From assembly GCA_024636755.1 (NCBI GenBank), contig JAGXGL010000014.1, forward strand, positions 1 through 44,120: a stretch of 44,120 nucleotides of DNA, written 5' to 3'. This DNA is from Guyparkeria sp. GTDB taxonomy: Bacteria; Pseudomonadota; Gammaproteobacteria; Halothiobacillales; Halothiobacillaceae. The stretch's first letter is position 1, and the number at the start of each line of letters is the position of its first letter. The notes under the pieces are model-generated. The model saw only the letters and a list, made by a program, of their open reading frames with translations. It ran no database searches and was not told where the DNA came from. Of this stretch, positions 20,207 through 28,395 are shown in pieces. A program made the translations under genes and the position numbers.

Positions 20207-20905
20207 ATGAGTGACGCCCCGTCCCATCGGTTGCCCGAGGACTGGCTTGATGCCGGTCTGGCGGCCATTGATGAATGGGGGTCGATCCAGGCGGCGCTTG
20301 CCGCCGACAACCAGACCGTGCTTACCGAATTGTTCCGGGATCACCCGGAAGACGGCTTCGACTACTGGGCGCATTTTCCCCCCGACGATGCTCGAGACCC
20401 GGTTAGCGGGGCCCGTTTTTACTATCACGCGCATGAACCGGCTGAGTGGACGCTGGCCGAACACGGCCACTTTCACCTCTTCATTGCCGATGACGACGAG
20501 CCAGACTTCGCTCACGTCGTCGCGGTATCGATGGACAATCAGGGGCGTGCGCGGCGGTTGTTCACCACCAACGCCTGGGTGACCGGTGAAACGGTTCGCT
20601 CGGCCACTGAGCTGCTGGCGCGATTGCCGAACGCTTTCGAGATCAACCGGTCTCGTCCGTCGTGGCTGGTGGGGCGGTGGTTGACGGCCCTGGTGGCGCT
20701 GCTGATGCCACAGATTCGCGAGTTGCTCGAGGCGCGCGATCGCGCCTTGACGACCGATGCCGGCGAGTGGCCTGATCCGGAGGTGCTGGCGGATCGAGAC
20801 CGGCATGTCTTGAGCGAATGCCCGCTGGACATGGGCGCCATACGGGCCGAGTGGTCGCGGCGCCTCGAGGCCATGCAATCCCAATTGGTTTTCCCGCCCG
20901 GCTGA
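20207..20905 (+). CDS. Unknown soluble protein with YYHAH and EHGHFHLF motifs
   Basis: 232 residues, no signal peptide or clear membrane helix apart from a hydrophobic stretch near WLTALVALLMPQI. The central region holds two His clusters, RFYYHAHEPAEW and LAEHGHFHLFI, followed by ANVVAVSMDNQGR-type strands (seen as HVVAVSMDNQGRARRLFTTNAWVTGE). Such spacing could bind a metal, but no catalytic family is evident. It resembles what I remember as DUF6969 proteins; this is from memory and uncertain. It starts 31 bp after the Cys-repeat gene and ends 62 bp before the rhodanese, so it belongs to the same transcript. Confidence 0.8.
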   Translation: MSDAPSHRLPEDWLDAGLAAIDEWGSIQAALAADNQTVLTELFRDHPEDGFDYWAHFPPDDARDPVSGARFYYHAHEPAEWTLAEHGHFHLFIADDDEPDFAHVVAVSMDNQGRARRLFTTNAWVTGETVRSATELLARLPNAFEINRSRPSWLVGRWLTALVALLMPQIRELLEARDRALTTDAGEWPDPEVLADRDRHVLSECPLDMGAIRAEWSRRLEAMQSQLVFPPG

Positions 20906-20967
20906 GGGCGGCTTTTCCGACGCCACTTGGTGTCGTTTGTTGATGCACGAAGAAGGAGTTGAGTCAT

Positions 20968-21966
20968 ATGGAATTCAAGCGGTTTCTCGCTGTTCCCGCC
21001 GGGGCGGCCGCCCTGGCCATCGCGCAAGGGGCCTGGGCACTGGATGTGCCGGGTCCGGTAGTTGACCCGCAGTGGCTGAATGACAACCTCGAGCAGGTCA
21101 CCGTTCTCCAGATTGCCGGGTCGGAAAAGGCGTTTGCCATGGCGCCGAAGTACGAGAAGGTCGAGGGGAAGAAAGTCGTTTCCGTCGTCTCCGGTCACGT
21201 GCCGGGTGCCCAATTCGTCGATTGGGGCAAGGTGCGCGTCGAGCGCATGGAAAACGGCAAGAAGGTCGGCAAGCTGATCCCCGAAAAGGCCGACTTCGAA
21301 TCCTTCGTCCAGGCCCTGGGCGTGGACAAGGACGACACGGTCGTGATCGTGCCGTTGGGCCTGTCCGGCTCCGACTTCACCAAGGCCACCCGCCTGTACT
21401 GGCAGATGAAGTACTTCGGCCATGACGACATGGCTATCCTGGACGGTGGTCTAGCCAACTGGCTGGCGGCAGGTTTTGATGCCGGCACCGGGCAGTCGGA
21501 GAAGATGGATGCGGGTGACTGGGTAGCGACCGACGAGCGTGACGAGATCCTCGCCACCTATGCCGAGACGCGCGAGGCAGCGGACTCGAACGGCGGCGGT
21601 ATCCAGCTGCTGGATGCCCGCCCACCGAACCAGTACCTGGGCGTGTTCAGCAAGTCCAAGACCGTGCCCGGCCACCTGCCCGGCGCCAAGAACGTGCCGA
21701 CCAGCGTGCTCGTGCGGGCCGATGGTGCGGCGGCCAATTTCCTGCCGGCGTCCAGCTATCGCTCGATCATGGAATTCAAGGACATCGATCCGAGTGGCGC
21801 GGCGATCGCGTATTGCAACTCGGGCAACCTGGCTTCCGGCGTGTGGTTCGTCGCAAGCGAAATCATGGGCAATGATGACGTCGCGTTGTACGACGGCTCC
21901 ATGAAGGAATACGGCATGTATGTCGACGATGGAGCGACCTCGGTCAACCCGGCGCAGCTCTACTGA
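20968..21966 (+). CDS. Secreted two-domain rhodanese-type sulfurtransferase
   Basis: 332 residues. The signal peptide is MEFKRFLAVPAGAAALAIA to AWA. The first rhodanese-like domain (about 30-170) carries the DGGLANWLAAGF segment but no catalytic Cys. The second (about 185-332) has LLDARPPNQYLG, GHLPGAKNVP and the active loop YCNSGNLAS with Cys283. Classical loops read CRxG; here Asn replaces Arg, which may change the sulfur donor. Rhodaneses move sulfane sulfur from thiosulfate or persulfides to thiol acceptors. ATG 20968 has AAGGAG 9 nt upstream; a TTG at 20959 is too close to it. It is the last gene before a strong terminator. Confidence 0.87.
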   Translation: MEFKRFLAVPAGAAALAIAQGAWALDVPGPVVDPQWLNDNLEQVTVLQIAGSEKAFAMAPKYEKVEGKKVVSVVSGHVPGAQFVDWGKVRVERMENGKKVGKLIPEKADFESFVQALGVDKDDTVVIVPLGLSGSDFTKATRLYWQMKYFGHDDMAILDGGLANWLAAGFDAGTGQSEKMDAGDWVATDERDEILATYAETREAADSNGGGIQLLDARPPNQYLGVFSKSKTVPGHLPGAKNVPTSVLVRADGAAANFLPASSYRSIMEFKDIDPSGAAIAYCNSGNLASGVWFVASEIMGNDDVALYDGSMKEYGMYVDDGATSVNPAQLY

Positions 21967-21990
21967 TCCACCAATGCCTCACGATCCGAC

Positions 21991-22018
21991 AACCCCGCCG
22001 ACCGGCGGGGTTTTTTTT
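21991..22018 (+). terminator. Intrinsic terminator after the rhodanese gene
   Basis: AACCCCGCC and GGCGGGGTT form a 9-bp GC-rich stem with a GACC loop, followed by an unbroken run of eight T (22011-22018, the first two shared with the stem). It lies 25 bp after the rhodanese stop and ends the six-gene block. Confidence 0.93.
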
Positions 22019-22190
22019 GTGTGGGGCAGTGCTCATCGAAAGACGGCGACCTGCGTCGCGCGCCGAGGTGTTCGACGTCGGTTGATCCCACCGCTGACGA
22101 GATGACGTTGCCAGTGGTCCCCGCGGCAGGTGACGAGATCAGCGTATACACTCGTGGAGGTCAACACGACAGAGCAAGGAGGTTGGGCCT

Positions 22191-22676
22191 ATGAGTACCT
22201 GGGTAGTGGTTGCCGATGAGGCTCGGGCGCGTTTTCTCGCGGTCCGTGACAACAGTGGCGCGTATCGCGGCAGTGAGATCCACCCCTCCAGCCGTCCCGC
22301 GCCCAAGGGAGAGCTCGAGGAGGTGGTTTCGTTGTCCAATTCCGCGGCCCGATTGGCAGAATCGGACTTGGAGACCGATCGGCCGGGCTCGACCACCGAC
22401 CGCAAGGGCGACGCCATGCATGCCTACGAACCGGCCAACAGCGCGCGTGACGTGGAAGCCAAGCGCTTCGCCCGAGAAGTAATCGCCGAATTGGATCAGG
22501 CCCTGCAGAAGGGGCGGGTGGAGCGGTTCTACCTGATGGCCGCGCCCAGCTTTCTCGGTTTGCTGCGCGAGGAGATGGGAAAGGGGCTTCAGGCCAAACT
22601 GGTAGCCGATCAGGCCAAGGATTTCTCGGCTCGGTCGCCGGAGGAAATTCGTGCCGCCTTGCCAGAACGCCTGTGA
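22191..22676 (+). CDS. Host-attachment-type protein (Host_attach family)
   Basis: 161 residues. The start STWVVVADEARARFL, the mid-section RPGSTTDRKGDAMHAYEP and the C-terminal VERFYLMAAPSFLGLLREEM match the family named after an Agrobacterium plant-attachment gene. The name is historical; in free-living bacteria the function is unknown, and the fold resembles release-factor eRF1-like domains. AGGAGG lies 9 nt upstream of the ATG. It stands after the terminator and so has its own promoter in the 170-bp gap, where I saw no convincing hexamer pair. Confidence 0.85.
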   Translation: MSTWVVVADEARARFLAVRDNSGAYRGSEIHPSSRPAPKGELEEVVSLSNSAARLAESDLETDRPGSTTDRKGDAMHAYEPANSARDVEAKRFAREVIAELDQALQKGRVERFYLMAAPSFLGLLREEMGKGLQAKLVADQAKDFSARSPEEIRAALPERL

Positions 22677-22727
22677 GTTGGATTCGCACCGGTTTACAGA
22701 CCATTTCCCGAACCAGGAGAGCGGCGC

Positions 22728-22937
22728 ATGTTTCTCAAGCGCAAGGATAACGACAACATGATCGAGATCATCGATCTGGAAACCCTCGCTGACCCGGCCT
22801 TGCCGAGCGTGATGGGCCGGCAGCACGCGGGCGAGGAAATGCAGGATGAGGAAAGCGTCGAAAAAGCCGATCTCGAGTTTCCGTCTGGCGAGCCATTGCC
22901 CCGCTGCTGGATCGACCTGCACTGGCGAGAAGACTGA
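22728..22937 (+). CDS. Conserved small acidic protein, 69 aa
   Basis: 69 residues, preceded by AGGAG at 9 nt. The layout is a short basic start (MFLKRKDND), an IEIIDLETLADP segment, VMGRQHAGEEMQDEE and the C-terminal FPSGEPLPRCWIDLHW. I recall similar 60-75-residue proteins in many gammaproteobacteria, sometimes labelled acetyltransferase without evidence. No domain can be assigned. A hairpin terminator follows, so it ends the transcript that probably starts with the host-attachment-type gene 51 bp upstream. Confidence 0.75.
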   Translation: MFLKRKDNDNMIEIIDLETLADPALPSVMGRQHAGEEMQDEESVEKADLEFPSGEPLPRCWIDLHWRED

Positions 22938-22953
22938 CGCGCGCGCCAGCCCC

Positions 22954-22983
22954 AATCAGCCAGCTTCAAATCAGCCAGCTTCA
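22954..22983 (+). repeat. Two identical 15-bp tandem units
   Basis: AATCAGCCAGCTTCA occurs twice in direct succession just after the 69-aa gene and immediately before its terminator hairpin. Confidence 0.85.
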
Positions 22984-22990
22984 AATTAGA

Positions 22991-23020
22991 AAGGCCGCCG
23001 ATCTTTGATCTGGCGGCCTT
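22991..23020. terminator. Terminator hairpin after the 69-aa gene
   Basis: AAGGCCGCC pairs with GGCGGCCTT, with an inner GATC/GATC stem and a one-base bulge. CGTCTTTT follows on the plus strand, and TCTAATTT follows on the minus strand, so it may serve both the small gene and the convergent membrane-protein gene. Confidence 0.8.
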
Positions 23021-23062
23021 CGTCTTTTCCAGGGCTGTTCGGGGGGCGGGTGTGTGGGTGAC

Positions 23063-23524
23063 TCAGGGCAGCAACCACAGCGTGAGCGACAACAGCAGGC
23101 TGGCGATTGCGCTACCGATCACCGGCAGCATCATCAGGCCGGCAAGCGCCTCGCGGCGGGCGAGTTGCCACCCGGTCCAGATCAGGGTCGCCAGCCAGGC
23201 GATCGCGAGCAACAGCGCAATCAGGGATTGGCCCGCGTCGAGCAGCACCACGATGATCAGTGGCAGGATAAGCGCCGCCCACAGCCCGACATGCTCCAGG
23301 CCCCGGTGCGGTGTCGTGATCGAAGCGGCGTAGGCAAAGGCCGCCCAGGCAAGCAGGAAGGCAAACCCCATGGCACCGGTCAACGGGGAGGCGGGCAGCG
23401 TGCGCGCACTCTCGGCGCCGGGCGGATGTAGATCGGCACCGACCCACATCAGCAGGACGGCTACGGCCAGGCTGGCGATCATCCACAGCGCAAGGGCAGG
23501 GCGGTTGACGGTCGGTTCGCTCAT
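23063..23524 (-). CDS. Small integral membrane protein of unknown family
   Basis: 153 residues with about five hydrophobic segments: 13-29, 49-68, 78-99, 104-121 and 129-151. After TM1 comes a loop VGADLHPPGAESARTLPASP, then a TM2 rich in Ala and Phe. The basic turn GWQLARREAL between late helices suggests a cytoplasmic face. It does not show TspO or other signatures I know. It is a lone minus-strand gene between the 69-aa gene and the polysaccharide-type genes, with TTTCTCC rather than a good ribosome-binding site upstream. Confidence 0.65.
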   Translation of the reverse strand: MSEPTVNRPALALWMIASLAVAVLLMWVGADLHPPGAESARTLPASPLTGAMGFAFLLAWAAFAYAASITTPHRGLEHVGLWAALILPLIIVVLLDAGQSLIALLLAIAWLATLIWTGWQLARREALAGLMMLPVIGSAIASLLLSLTLWLLP

Positions 23525-23792
23525 AGGATGTTTCTCCCGGATTGAGTTGGCTGTGTCACGTTGGCCGAGTTCAAGCCCTGATCATGTCCCGGATCGTGAC
23601 GCGCGAGGGGGCAGTGGACATACCGTGGGCTGGCCGATCTTCCTCACTCGGAAGAGCTCGGCACAGGTGTTGTTGCCGGTGGCGTTAATGCTGGGCATCG
23701 GGTAAAGATAGCAGGGGCAACCACAGGCGTCAGGCGGGCGCCTGCCTTGATATGCCGGCTGCATGCGGCTGCGGTTAAGTCGACTACACTCT

Positions 23793-23823
23793 GGCACGGA
23801 TGGCAAAATTTGCCGTCCGTGCC
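23793..23823. promoter_or_regulatory. 15-bp inverted repeat upstream of the epimerase gene
   Basis: GGCACGGATGGCAAA (23793-23807) faces TTTGCCGTCCGTGCC (23809-23823) around a single A, with one mismatch in 15 pairs. It ends 33 bp before the epimerase ATG, just downstream of a TACACT that could be a -10 box. The place and symmetry suit an operator for a dimeric repressor, or a leader hairpin. No partner regulator is in the window. Confidence 0.55.
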
Positions 23824-23856
23824 ACCGCGGTAATCGGGGACAAAAGGAGGCTCGGG

Positions 23857-24834
23857 ATGCACGTTTTAATCACTGGCGGCGCCGGTTTCATCGGCTCGCA
23901 TCTGGTTGACCATCACCTCGCCCAGGGTGATTTGGTCCATGTCGTCGATAACCTCAGTACCGGGTCACGCGATAACCTTGCCACCCACTTTGACTCTCCG
24001 TATTTCCGTTTTACCGAGGCCGACATCGTCACCTGGTCCGGGTTGTCTGAGTCTGTCGGCTGGGCCGATCGTGTTTACCACCTGGCCGCCGTGGTCGGGG
24101 TTTTCCGGGTGCTCGAACAGCCCATTGGCGTGATGGCAACCAATATCGCGGGCTGCGAACGCCTGCTGCGTGCGGTCGATCGCTGCGGTTGGAAGCCGCA
24201 GGTGCTGGTGGCCTCGAGCTCCGAGGTCTATGGCCCGCGTACCGACCCCCGGCTCTCCGAGGATATGGATCTGATCATCCAGCCAGAGGCGCCGCCACGC
24301 TGGAACTACGCCATCAGCAAGCTTGCCGACGAGGCGTTCGCCTTGTCCTACGCACGTGTGAAGGACATCCCGGTGACGGTGGTCCGGCTTTTCAATACCG
24401 TCGGGCCTCGACAGACGGGCCGCTACGGCATGGTGGTGCCGCGGTTTGTCGCGCAGGCTGTATCCGGCGAGCCCCTGACGGTCTTCGGCGACGGGGAGCA
24501 GAGCCGCTCATTCACCGATGTGCGTGACACCGTCGTGATGCTTGACCAGTTGGCCGGGCAGGCGAATACCAAGGGGTTGATCGTCAATGTCGGCAGCGAT
24601 CGTGAGCTGTCCATGAATGCCTTGGCGGATCGTGTGATCGAGCGCGCCGGCTCGAGCTCGGGCATCGAGCGCCTCTCGTACGAGGTGGCCTACGGGCAGG
24701 AATACGTGGACATTCCGCATCGCTGCCCGGACGTGACGCGGCTGCATGGGCTGATTGACCACCGACCACAATGGACACTGGATACCACCCTGGACGATCT
24801 GATCGCCCGGGTCCGGCAAGCTGAAGGCTCCTGA
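23857..24834 (+). CDS. NAD-dependent sugar epimerase/dehydratase
   Basis: 325 residues, extended short-chain dehydrogenase. TGGAGFIGSHL at 6-16 binds NAD, VDNLSTGSRDNL follows, SSSEVYGP and YAISK form the catalytic Ser/Tyr/Lys set, and RLFNTVGPRQTGRYGMVVPRF is typical for UDP-sugar 4-epimerases, UDP-glucuronate decarboxylases and dTDP-glucose dehydratases. The exact sugar is not decided by these motifs. AGGAGG lies 6 nt before the ATG. It starts a three-gene run with a GT2 enzyme 9 bp downstream, so it probably prepares the nucleotide sugar for that enzyme. Confidence 0.88.
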   Translation: MHVLITGGAGFIGSHLVDHHLAQGDLVHVVDNLSTGSRDNLATHFDSPYFRFTEADIVTWSGLSESVGWADRVYHLAAVVGVFRVLEQPIGVMATNIAGCERLLRAVDRCGWKPQVLVASSSEVYGPRTDPRLSEDMDLIIQPEAPPRWNYAISKLADEAFALSYARVKDIPVTVVRLFNTVGPRQTGRYGMVVPRFVAQAVSGEPLTVFGDGEQSRSFTDVRDTVVMLDQLAGQANTKGLIVNVGSDRELSMNALADRVIERAGSSSGIERLSYEVAYGQEYVDIPHRCPDVTRLHGLIDHRPQWTLDTTLDDLIARVRQAEGS

Positions 24835-24843
24835 GGAGAGCGC

Positions 24844-26238
24844 ATGGCAACCACTCCCTACTTCGTTCTGAGTCCGAGTGCCATCTTGAGTATCATCGGC
24901 CTGCTTCGCGGGCCGGACAAGACTGACCCCAATCCCGCCGAGGACTGGCGCGATGCGGTTGTCGATGTGGTCATTCCGACGCTCAACGAGCAGGCCAACG
25001 TGGTGCTCTCACTGGAATCAGTGCGGCGGCAAACGATGCCGCCGCGGAATATCATCCTGGTCGACGATGGCAGCTCGGACCGGACCATCGAGTACGCACG
25101 GCTCTTCGCCGATCATCACAACATGCCGTTGACGGTGATCAAGCGTGCCCATCCGCTTGGCAAGACCCCTACGATCAAGCGCCAATCGCGCGAGTACAAC
25201 GCCGATGTCGAATTCATCCTCGACGGCGATACCTATCTGGATTCCGACAACTACATCGCTCGCGCCGTTGAGGAGCTCTACAAGGGTGTGGGGATCGCCA
25301 GCGCCTGCGGGGTGATTATGCCTACTCGGGAGAAGGACCGGCGGCGTCGCATCGATGGCCCGGCGATCCGTGCCTTTCTAGAGGCGCATAAGGATTTTGA
25401 TCTGCATCAGCCTCAAGGGGGCTGGTGGCACCGACTGAACCGCAATCTCACCGTCCTCTATCGCCAGCAGCTATATACCTTCTTGCAGCGGTTCGTCTAC
25501 GTCGGTCAGATGGAAATCTTCGGCAGCATCACCAATCCGGTGGGTTGTGCCGTGGCCTATCGACGCAAGTACATCAAGGATCTTTTTGACAAGTACGAGC
25601 CGGTGCTGGGTGATGACCTAACCAATTCCGAGGACATTTTCATCGGTTTTGCCCTCATGAACGAAGGCTATCGCAACATCCAGTTGCAGGACGTCATGGC
25701 CCACTCGCTGGAGCCGGAGATGCGCAATTTGCCGCGGCAGATCTACATGTGGTCGTCGTCGTTCCTGCAGAGCTGCTACTACTTTGACGGCCTGCTCGGC
25801 AGCCCGTTCAAGTCGCTGCGGCGCCTGCGCGGTCGCTACCGGGAAAAGCACGATCCGGCGATGAAGGAATTGGTCGCGCGTCGCCAGATCCGCGAGGCCT
25901 ATCGTCAGCCATTCGGGGTGACTCATACTGAACGTCAGGGACGTCCAGCCGGCTGGATTCCCTTTTTGGCCGCGTTCGAGAAGGTCGGCTTCCCGACGGC
26001 CTTGTTGATCATGCTCTTGCTGCAACTATGGGAGCCGCTGATCGTCACCCTGATTGCGGAGATGATCATCGCGGTGGGTATTCTTACCGCCATCTCGAAG
26101 GGGCGGCGTGTCAAGGCATTCATACAGGGCATCCTGATGACCCCGGTACGCTACGCGAGCCTCTTGTACGAACTGGTCACGATCGGGCGCTTCGCCACCG
26201 ATCTTTGGATTACGGGGAATAGAAAATGGCGCAAATGA
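24844..26238 (+). CDS. Processive-type family 2 glycosyltransferase
   Basis: 464 residues. The GT-A domain shows VVIPTLNEQANVVLSLES, ILVDDGSSDRT, ILDGDTYLD (DxD, binds metal and sugar nucleotide) and NSEDIFIGFALMNEGY with the catalytic ED. A RQIYMWSSSF segment stands where processive synthases such as PgaC or hyaluronan synthase have QxxRW. C-terminal hydrophobic stretches (around FPTALLIMLLLQLW and IVTLIAEMIIAVGILTAI) anchor it in the inner membrane. The product is probably a secreted polysaccharide of unknown composition. It overlaps the next gene by 13 bp. Confidence 0.87.
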   Translation: MATTPYFVLSPSAILSIIGLLRGPDKTDPNPAEDWRDAVVDVVIPTLNEQANVVLSLESVRRQTMPPRNIILVDDGSSDRTIEYARLFADHHNMPLTVIKRAHPLGKTPTIKRQSREYNADVEFILDGDTYLDSDNYIARAVEELYKGVGIASACGVIMPTREKDRRRRIDGPAIRAFLEAHKDFDLHQPQGGWWHRLNRNLTVLYRQQLYTFLQRFVYVGQMEIFGSITNPVGCAVAYRRKYIKDLFDKYEPVLGDDLTNSEDIFIGFALMNEGYRNIQLQDVMAHSLEPEMRNLPRQIYMWSSSFLQSCYYFDGLLGSPFKSLRRLRGRYREKHDPAMKELVARRQIREAYRQPFGVTHTERQGRPAGWIPFLAAFEKVGFPTALLIMLLLQLWEPLIVTLIAEMIIAVGILTAISKGRRVKAFIQGILMTPVRYASLLYELVTIGRFATDLWITGNRKWRK

Positions 26239-28088
26239 CACGTCTTCCCCGCCACCCCCGTTTTTCGGGAAGGCTGGTGGGGCGTCTGGCGGCCGCCGCC
26301 CTAGGCGCGGCTATCATCCTCGGTCCGCAGGCGACGTGGGCCCAGTCGGTGCCCGATGCCGCGATCGGTGCCGAGATGCGCGAGGACTGGACGGCGGCGG
26401 CCGAGATTTACCGGCGTGCCCTGGACGCCGACCCCGAACGCATTGAACTATGGCGCCGCCTGTCCGACGTGCTGGCACGCGACGGCCAACCGGAGGCCGC
26501 AGCCCAAGCCCTGGAAGGTGCCGTGGCCGTCGAGCCGGATGACCCCGATCTGCGGCTGGCGACCAGTGCGGCGTGGGCGCAGGCCGACCGACCGCGGCGC
26601 GCGCTCGAGCATTGCCTCGCCGCGGCCGACGTGACACCCGAGAATGTCTCGACCTTGCGGATTTGTGCCCAGCAGGCCAACTGGGCCGGTGATACGGCCG
26701 CGGTGGCGGACATTTCCGGTCGGGTCCACGCCATCACGGGCGAGTCGTCAGACCTCAAGTCCTACGCGCGTGCCCTCGGCGGAATGGGCGAGCTTGACGA
26801 ATCGGTCGCGCTGTACCGTGACTATCTCGCCTCGCATCCGGATGATGCCGAGGCGTTGCTGGGTTACGCCACCATTCAGACCTGGCGCGGCGACTATGCC
26901 GAAGCCGCCGAGGCGCTAGCCCACTATCGAGAGGTGCAGGGCGAGGATGTCGAATGGGCCGCTCGCAGCGCGCGGCTGCTTGCCTGGGCACACCGTCCGA
27001 CACAGGCGCGGGTGCTCAACGACGAGCTGATCGCAGAGGAGCCCGACAACTACGAATACCTCTACACTCGCATGCTGATCCTGCGCGGCGAGAAATGCCA
27101 CAGCGAGGCGATCGCGGCGCTCGAGCCGCTCAAGCGCCTGCGCCCGGATTCCAAGGACACGCGTGACGCCATACGCAGCACGCATGCCTTCCTGCGCTCG
27201 AATGTCGGCATCGAGGCCGGCTGGCGGGATGACGCTGACAACATCAGCCAGCGTCGCTTCGCGGTCAAGGGGCGGTGGTCGTTGACGCCCGAGACCTATC
27301 TTTACGGCCGGCTTGAGCGTCGCGACCTGCGCACCGAGGCGAGCAGCCCATACGTCGGTGTCGAGGGCGACACCAGTATCGACATCGAGCACGGCTGGGT
27401 GGGTGCTCGTCATCGCTTCGGCCCGCTGGTTGAGGTCGGCGGCGAAATCGGCGCGGCGCGCATCGATGGCGGGGGAGGGGATCTCGGCCTTTATGGTCTC
27501 TACGCCGACCTGAGACCGCGAGACAATCTCTGGGTAGACCTGTCTGCGACCCGCCGCGTCTGGGATATTTCGCCGCAGTCGGCCTCGCTCGGCATCACGG
27601 TGCGAGATCATCGTGCCCGGGTCCACTGGCAGCCGACGCTACGGCATTCCGTCAATGCCGAGGTGGCCCATGGTCGCCTGAGCGACGGCAACCGTCGCAA
27701 TGAACTGTTCGTCAACCCCTACCGGGCGATGCTGCGCACCGAGCGCTTCAATTTGGATCTTGGCGTCTCGGCCCATTGGCAGGATTACGACAAGGACCTC
27801 GACAACGGTTACTACGACCCGTCGAACTACCGCCGCTTTGCGCTCACCGCGGTGGGCTACTGGAAGTTCTCCGACGACGACGGGCTGAACGTCTCGCTCA
27901 GCCCGGGCTGGCACACCGATGACAGCCTGTCCAAGTACGAGTTCGGCACGGATGTGTCTGTCGAGTTGATCAACGGCATCTACCGGGATTGGTACAGCCG
28001 GCTGGGCGTGTCCTACAGCGACCGCTCCCAGACCACCGGTCGCTATGACGCCTATGCGATCAACTGGGAACTGGTGCGTCGCTTCTGA
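26226..28088 (+). CDS. TPR-containing outer membrane beta-barrel protein, export-porin-like
   Basis: 620 residues. A signal peptide (about 1-39, ending TWAQS) leads to TPR-like helices at roughly 45-320 (for example [23 protein letters not shown] and [22 protein letters not shown]). A beta-barrel of alternating strands runs from about 325 to the terminal Phe, the usual last residue for BAM-dependent barrels. This order is that of PgaA and the TPR-barrel exporters, and the barrel resembles YaiO. Paired with the synthase it probably forms the periplasmic scaffold and outer membrane exit for the polymer. ATG 26226 has GGGGA 7 nt upstream; ATG 26235, overlapping the previous stop as ATGA, is an alternative. 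Confidence 0.87.
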   Translation: MAQMTRLPRHPRFSGRLVGRLAAAALGAAIILGPQATWAQSVPDAAIGAEMREDWTAAAEIYRRALDADPERIELWRRLSDVLARDGQPEAAAQALEGAVAVEPDDPDLRLATSAAWAQADRPRRALEHCLAAADVTPENVSTLRICAQQANWAGDTAAVADISGRVHAITGESSDLKSYARALGGMGELDESVALYRDYLASHPDDAEALLGYATIQTWRGDYAEAAEALAHYREVQGEDVEWAARSARLLAWAHRPTQARVLNDELIAEEPDNYEYLYTRMLILRGEKCHSEAIAALEPLKRLRPDSKDTRDAIRSTHAFLRSNVGIEAGWRDDADNISQRRFAVKGRWSLTPETYLYGRLERRDLRTEASSPYVGVEGDTSIDIEHGWVGARHRFGPLVEVGGEIGAARIDGGGGDLGLYGLYADLRPRDNLWVDLSATRRVWDISPQSASLGITVRDHRARVHWQPTLRHSVNAEVAHGRLSDGNRRNELFVNPYRAMLRTERFNLDLGVSAHWQDYDKDLDNGYYDPSNYRRFALTAVGYWKFSDDDGLNVSLSPGWHTDDSLSKYEFGTDVSVELINGIYRDWYSRLGVSYSDRSQTTGRYDAYAINWELVRRF

Positions 28089-28395
28089 TGCCGCCGCCAG
28101 TACCCGGGGACTCCGGGTGAAGACAAGCCCCTGATCTGATAGAGTCGCGCCCTTGTCTGCAGGACTGCGCCGCCTTCCAGCATGCCAGCGAAGGCGTCCC
28201 CGCCGTTCGTCCGACTCGTCCTTACGTACTCGATCGCGCCACGGAATGGTCGCCTGCTGCCCGGTCTGTCGGGCGGGCGGCGTTTCCCGTCGTTGGCGCG
28301 ACAGGGGCATCGTGTCGTGATCGCGAAAGGCGAACCTGGCGAACCTGGCGAGTCGGCGATCCTGTCTAACCGAATCCGCTGGACAGAGAGTCACG
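28089..28395 (+). other. Intergenic region before the SulP gene
   Basis: About 307 bp without a credible gene. It holds a short direct repeat (GCGAACCTG twice at 28330-28347) and probably the SulP promoter. No convincing sigma-70 pair, terminator or structured RNA was found by eye. Confidence 0.5.

Noticed and set aside
23525-23856. Small frames such as those at 23582-23862 between the membrane protein and the epimerase
   Set aside because: No ribosome-binding sites, no composition typical of coding, and mutual overlap in several frames; apart from the palindrome at 23793-23823 I see nothing in this gap.
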